From the NCBI GenBank assembly GCA_030686995.1, contig JARVZY010002386.1, positions 1 to 64,000 on the forward strand: a DNA stretch of 64,000 nucleotides. Reading direction: 5' to 3'. Below are positions 63,837 through 64,000 of the stretch, piece by piece (the first letter of the stretch is position 1; each line of letters starts with the position of its first letter). The notes below the pieces were generated by a model, which was given only the letters and a program-made list of their open reading frames with translations, was not told the origin of the DNA and ran no database searches. The DNA comes from Artemisia argyi (lineage: Eukaryota; Streptophyta; Magnoliopsida; Asterales; Asteraceae). Both the position numbers and the translations under genes were made by a program.

Positions 63837-64000
63837 GTGTTAGGTTGTAGGTTTATGTCTTTTGTGATGGTTTTATGTGTTGGTGACAATGTTTTCTGTA
63901 TGGATGTGATGTACTCTCTTTTATGATCAAATAAAAGTACTCTTTGTTCTTGCTATTATCACCAATCTTTCCACTGTTGTATGTTTATTTCCACTGTGCT
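63837..64000. other. 3' flank of antisense gene c
   Basis: AATAAAAG near 63928 is the likely poly(A) signal. Two TTTCCACTGTNGT words near 63968 and 63988 are reverse copies of the copia-2 word. The window ends here. Confidence 0.5.

Larger units (their letters stand above)
51317..64000 (-). mobile_element. copia-2: second copia element, right edge open, LTR split
   Basis: Its 3' LTR (in plus reading TGTTAGATTG...CCCAACA) is split by the 51354-59049 insertion into 51317-51353 and 59055-59471, together about 454 bp, almost the length of the copia-1 LTR (452 bp). A minus-strand purine tract (59472-59484), a 950-codon extra ORF (59561-62413) and a small antisense ORF (63381-63836) follow in the same order as in copia-1. 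The pol gene should lie beyond 64000. Confidence 0.75.

Noticed and set aside
1..64000. CRISPR arrays, rRNA or tRNA genes
   Set aside because: No regular spacer array, no rRNA-like blocks and no tRNA cloverleaf was noticed; the repeats present are transposon words and tandem units.

Overview
The window is plant nuclear DNA made almost entirely of nested transposable elements, with one intact-looking host gene, a BAHD acyltransferase. Two kinds of evidence point to the daisy family (Asteraceae), probably tribe Anthemideae (Tanacetum or Chrysanthemum-like). They are the additional ORFs that accompany copia pol here, and an acidic ORF of Athila type; I recognise both from that group, but no search could be run.

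Layout, left to right. (1) 1-10934: a decayed Ty1/copia element on the minus strand (copia-1), open at the left edge. It has one 452-bp LTR, a tRNA-Met PBS, broken gag-pol, an extra minus-strand ORF after pol, and two small plus-strand genes with their own TATA boxes. (2) 10935-17943: a decayed Ty3/gypsy element of Tat type on the minus strand, cut at its 3' side by copia-1. (3) 17944-22313: intergenic DNA with the BAHD gene (19880-21193, minus) and three MITE-like elements, one sitting between two TA microsatellites. (4) 22314-43096: a 20.8-kb Mutator-like DNA transposon with degenerate inverted repeats of about 240 bp and a 9-bp target duplication (8 of 9 bases match). It carries a transposase (MURA) gene, two diverged DUF1985-Ulp1 protease-like genes in opposite orientation, an orphan PB1-like gene, a possible B3-like gene, a GRF zinc-finger membrane protein gene and two small helical-protein genes. 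(5) 43097-46322: a foldback element and the 3' remnant of a chromovirus. (6) 46323-51316: the 3' end of an Athila-type element on the minus strand. (7) 51317-64000: a second copia of the copia-1 type (copia-2), whose LTR has been split by a 7.7-kb LTR element encoding only Gag and a protease-like domain (51354-59049; TSD GTATG).

The best candidate for something undescribed is the multigene Mutator-like element. Short words of the form AGTTGCCCAA or AGTCGCCCAAA cluster in both ends and upstream of nearly every gene in it, as if one factor binds the ends and also controls the genes. One Ulp1 copy has lost both its catalytic His (now Gln) and its catalytic Cys (now Tyr); the other carries frameshifts. 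Several retroelements here also show their own recurring short words in LTR, UTR and coding sequence. The copia family carries small antisense genes with conserved promoter, start, C-terminus and 3' end.

All exon boundaries were inferred by eye from GT/AG sites and paralogue comparison. Many genes are broken. Several breaks lie in homopolymers, so sequencing error cannot be excluded for those.
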